Source: Gallionella sp.
GTDB lineage: Bacteria; Pseudomonadota; Gammaproteobacteria; Burkholderiales; Gallionellaceae
Direction: 5' to 3'
Assembly: GCA_028714895.1 (NCBI GenBank)
Contig: JAQTLM010000003.1
Location: forward strand, 111,763 to 175,762
DNA length: 64,000 bases
The notes beneath the pieces are model-generated. The model worked only from the letters and a program-made list of their open reading frames with translations, was not told the DNA's origin and made no database searches. A program made the translations under genes and the position numbers. This document shows, piece after piece, positions 62,414-64,000 of this stretch (positions are counted from its first letter, which is position 1; the number at the start of each line of letters is the position of its first letter).

Positions 62414-63361
62414 TCAAATTCGATTAAGCAACGCCGCAACAAAGAGTTTGCAGTTACCCAAAAATGTTTGGTGCCTCACGCCTGATCGAAACAAGAAGAC
62501 AATATTCAGAGGAAATTTAGAGTTACGCGATTTCTGAAATACGACTAGCGTCTCAAGGCATGCTTTTGCCGTATGACTATGCATCCCCCTCAGAGCATTA
62601 ATGTTCACCTCCATCCAGTGGCGATAACGACCTTTGAACATGCTAACAGCACGACGTATCTGCGCTCTCAGAGAAGAGTTTGACCCAACGAGATTCTTAG
62701 TGTGCTGACGATATAGAATTAACGCGCTATTATCAAAAATGTACTTTCCATCTATCGCCATAACCACCAAATACAACCACCAATCATGAGAAATAATCTC
62801 CACTTTACCGATTGAACGAAGTGCATTTAGCATAGCGTTATTAAAAACAAGTGTGTTTCCACCAGCTATATTCTGTGCCAATGCATTCTTAAAGCTTGGT
62901 TGATTCCTTAACAACGGAGAGAAGCCGATTGGCTCAAGAAACTCTCCAACAAGAGTAGTCCTTGAACCATATACAACGGGAACATTCTCGGATATTGGCG
63001 CAATAAATTTAAGTGCACGCTCAATCTTTTCAGGCAGCCAAACATCATCTTGATCCGAGAATGCAAAATAACCTCCACACAATGGCGCAAACATTACCAT
63101 TGACAAAAAATTCGCTGCGAACCCTTCCTTAGGCCCTTCCAGAATCAAGACTTGCCCATCAGCGCAACTCGCTTGGAACTTTTTTAACACTATCAGTGTA
63201 TCGTCAGTAGATCCATCATCTGATACGATTAACTTCCAATGTTGATAAGACTGCGCCCGGATAGACTCAAGTTGCTCTGGTAGATATCTACTGCCGTTGT
63301 ACGTTCCCATTAGAATGGTGACCGTGGGTTCTATTTCACACAATTGATTACCAGACATCAT
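62414..63361 (-). CDS. Glycosyltransferase family 2 (rhamnosyltransferase-like)
   Basis: 315 residues. TVTILMGTYNGSRYLPEQLE (about 13-32), LIVSDDGSTDDTLIVLKKF and the acidic YFAFSDQDDVWLPEKIERAL (about 97-116), then SHDWWLYLVVMAIDG, as in WbbL/RgpB-type enzymes. Likely adds a deoxyhexose. Upstream is an IS3 remnant, so its original promoter may be lost. Confidence 0.85.
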   Translation of the reverse strand: MMSGNQLCEIEPTVTILMGTYNGSRYLPEQLESIRAQSYQHWKLIVSDDGSTDDTLIVLKKFQASCADGQVLILEGPKEGFAANFLSMVMFAPLCGGYFAFSDQDDVWLPEKIERALKFIAPISENVPVVYGSRTTLVGEFLEPIGFSPLLRNQPSFKNALAQNIAGGNTLVFNNAMLNALRSIGKVEIISHDWWLYLVVMAIDGKYIFDNSALILYRQHTKNLVGSNSSLRAQIRRAVSMFKGRYRHWMEVNINALRGMHSHTAKACLETLVVFQKSRNSKFPLNIVFLFRSGVRHQTFLGNCKLFVAALLNRI

Positions 63362-63411
63362 TCGATCTTCTTTAAAGTGGACCCCTCAGTCAAGACAATA
63401 ATGCATCGAGT

Positions 63412-63690
63412 TTAAGAGGGTAACCTTATTACATGCAGCGGAACGGCGCTGCCCCGGTTTTCTGTTTCTGTTCCCGTATTTCTTTCTGAATGCGTTTTTT
63501 CTGTCGCCCTGTATTTGTCCACAATCCTTGCTCCGCCTCCGCTCGCCGTCCGGTAAACCTGATTCGGCGTGTCATAGCCCAGCGACTGGTGCGGCCTTGC
63601 CGTATTGTAGTACACCAAGTATTCCGTCAGCCCTATCAGCAAGTCAGGCATCGTGGCGTAGCCTTTCAGATACACGCGCGGTATTGCCGG
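63412..63690 (-). pseudogene. IS3-family OrfB C-terminal remnant
   Basis: Minus-strand frame with LKGYATMPDLLIGLTEYLVY and YNTARPHQSLGYDTPNQVYR, the last acidic region and RPH block of IS3 OrfB. No DDE start and no OrfA precede it; the frame upstream of 63690 reads as unrelated sequence. Dead fragment. Confidence 0.8.
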
Positions 63691-63827
63691 TCTTGTCACT
63701 GAACGATGCTTCAAGGATTGGAGTCGCATCGCCCACCAGCTTGCCGAGCCGCCGCGCCAGCGAGTCCGGCAGGCAGTGCGGGTGCAGGATTTATTAAGTT
63801 AGCGCTTATGCGCCTGCGCGGGAATGA

Positions 63828-63850
63828 CGAATTTCTGGAGGTTCCCTATA
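63828..63850 (-). mobile_element. Single MITE/IS5-like end
   Basis: GAATTTCTGGAGGTTCCCTA matches the terminal repeat of the element at 61825-61973 with one change. No partner end was found nearby; preceded by CGCCTGCGCGGGAATGACG, part of the CATTCCCGCG repeat type. Confidence 0.5.
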
Positions 63851-63945
63851 AGCGAGTCAGTTCGCGCCATCCTATGGTAATCCCCCCTGAAATTAGCGCG
63901 AGTTAGAAGTAGAATTTTCTCACTAAGAAATGGAGGGAGTTTTAC

Positions 63946-64000
63946 ATGAAGCAATCACGCTTTTCAGATAGCCAGATCATTGCCGTACTCAAACAAGCCG
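63946..64000 (+). CDS. IS3-family transposase OrfA, start (cut by window end)
   Basis: The frame begins MKQSRFSDSQIIAVLKQA, the characteristic helix of IS3-type OrfA. GGAGGG lies about 11 bases upstream. The IS left end may be near 63882-63890 (CCCCCCTGAAATTAGCG). The rest lies outside the window. Confidence 0.8.
   Translation, partial: MKQSRFSDSQIIAVLKQA

Noticed and set aside
1..64000. Prophage or integrative element
   Set aside because: No integrase, phage structural or conjugation genes; mobility traces are IS, MITE and repeat scars only.
1..64000. rRNA or tRNA genes
   Set aside because: No tRNA cloverleaf or rRNA stretch was recognised on either strand by eye.

Overview
The window looks like a chromosomal segment of a betaproteobacterium. 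Gallionellaceae (Sideroxydans/Gallionella type) is my best guess, inferred from the housekeeping genes (rlmF, KTSC protein, pepD, DUF504, RIO kinase, rbgA, RMD1 family, ychJ, yaeQ), the EPS-associated MarR-type regulator and the repeat families; no rRNA or tRNA gene is present to confirm it.

Layout. (1) 1-2.8 kb: two toxin-antitoxin (TA) pairs (higBA, Phd/RelE) followed by rlmF. (2) 2.8-13.4 kb: ordinary housekeeping genes, mostly on the minus strand, separated by many palindromic repeats. One hairpin family occurs six times, once in frame inside ychJ; a different repeat sits in frame inside pepD. (3) 13.4-35.4 kb: one long plus-strand surface-polysaccharide operon starting at a recognisable promoter. 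Many genes overlap by ATGA. It encodes a MarR_EPS regulator, GDP-sugar synthesis (manC, gmd, an fcl/colC-like gene, colD), CDP-sugar synthesis (rfbF, rfbG, epimerase, C-methyltransferase, aminotransferase), modification enzymes (ATP-grasp, a phosphatase-SDR fusion, methyltransferases), a Wzx flippase, glycosyltransferases including GT10 and GT11 fucosyltransferase types, and a GT4. (4) 35.4-45.6 kb: a scarred stretch with Phd-VapC, an SDR-GT2 fusion, an apparent tandem duplication with complementary losses, two MntA-HepT modules (one frameshifted), an ABC exporter permease whose ATPase partner is a remnant, cysC, a truncated vapBC and an IS256-family element. (5) 45.7-63.4 kb: a second polysaccharide block with a more AT-rich look. 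It holds a TPP enzyme/ATP-grasp/phosphoesterase/WbqC cassette, an intact wzm-wzt pair, an unrecognised 476-residue protein, methyltransferases, a DegT aminotransferase, a sulfotransferase and GT2 enzymes. (6) 63.4-64 kb: IS3-family remnants and the start of an IS3-type orfA.

How the genes fit together. GDP-mannose made by ManC would be converted by Gmd and the reductase to GDP-L-fucose, or via ColD (active-site Lys replaced by His) to GDP-L-colitose; the two fucosyltransferase-type enzymes are candidate users. CDP-glucose would be converted to a 4-keto-6-deoxy sugar that is epimerised, C-methylated and aminated. CysC could supply PAPS to the sulfotransferase at 59.4 kb. Both a Wzx-type and an ABC-type export route are encoded, but no Wzy polymerase or initiating phosphoglycosyl transferase was seen. 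The best candidates for undescribed biology are the covarying hairpin family that enters a reading frame, the phosphatase-SDR fusion paired with an ATP-grasp ligase, the CDP-branched-amino-sugar cassette, and the TPP/ATP-grasp/phosphoesterase/WbqC cassette.
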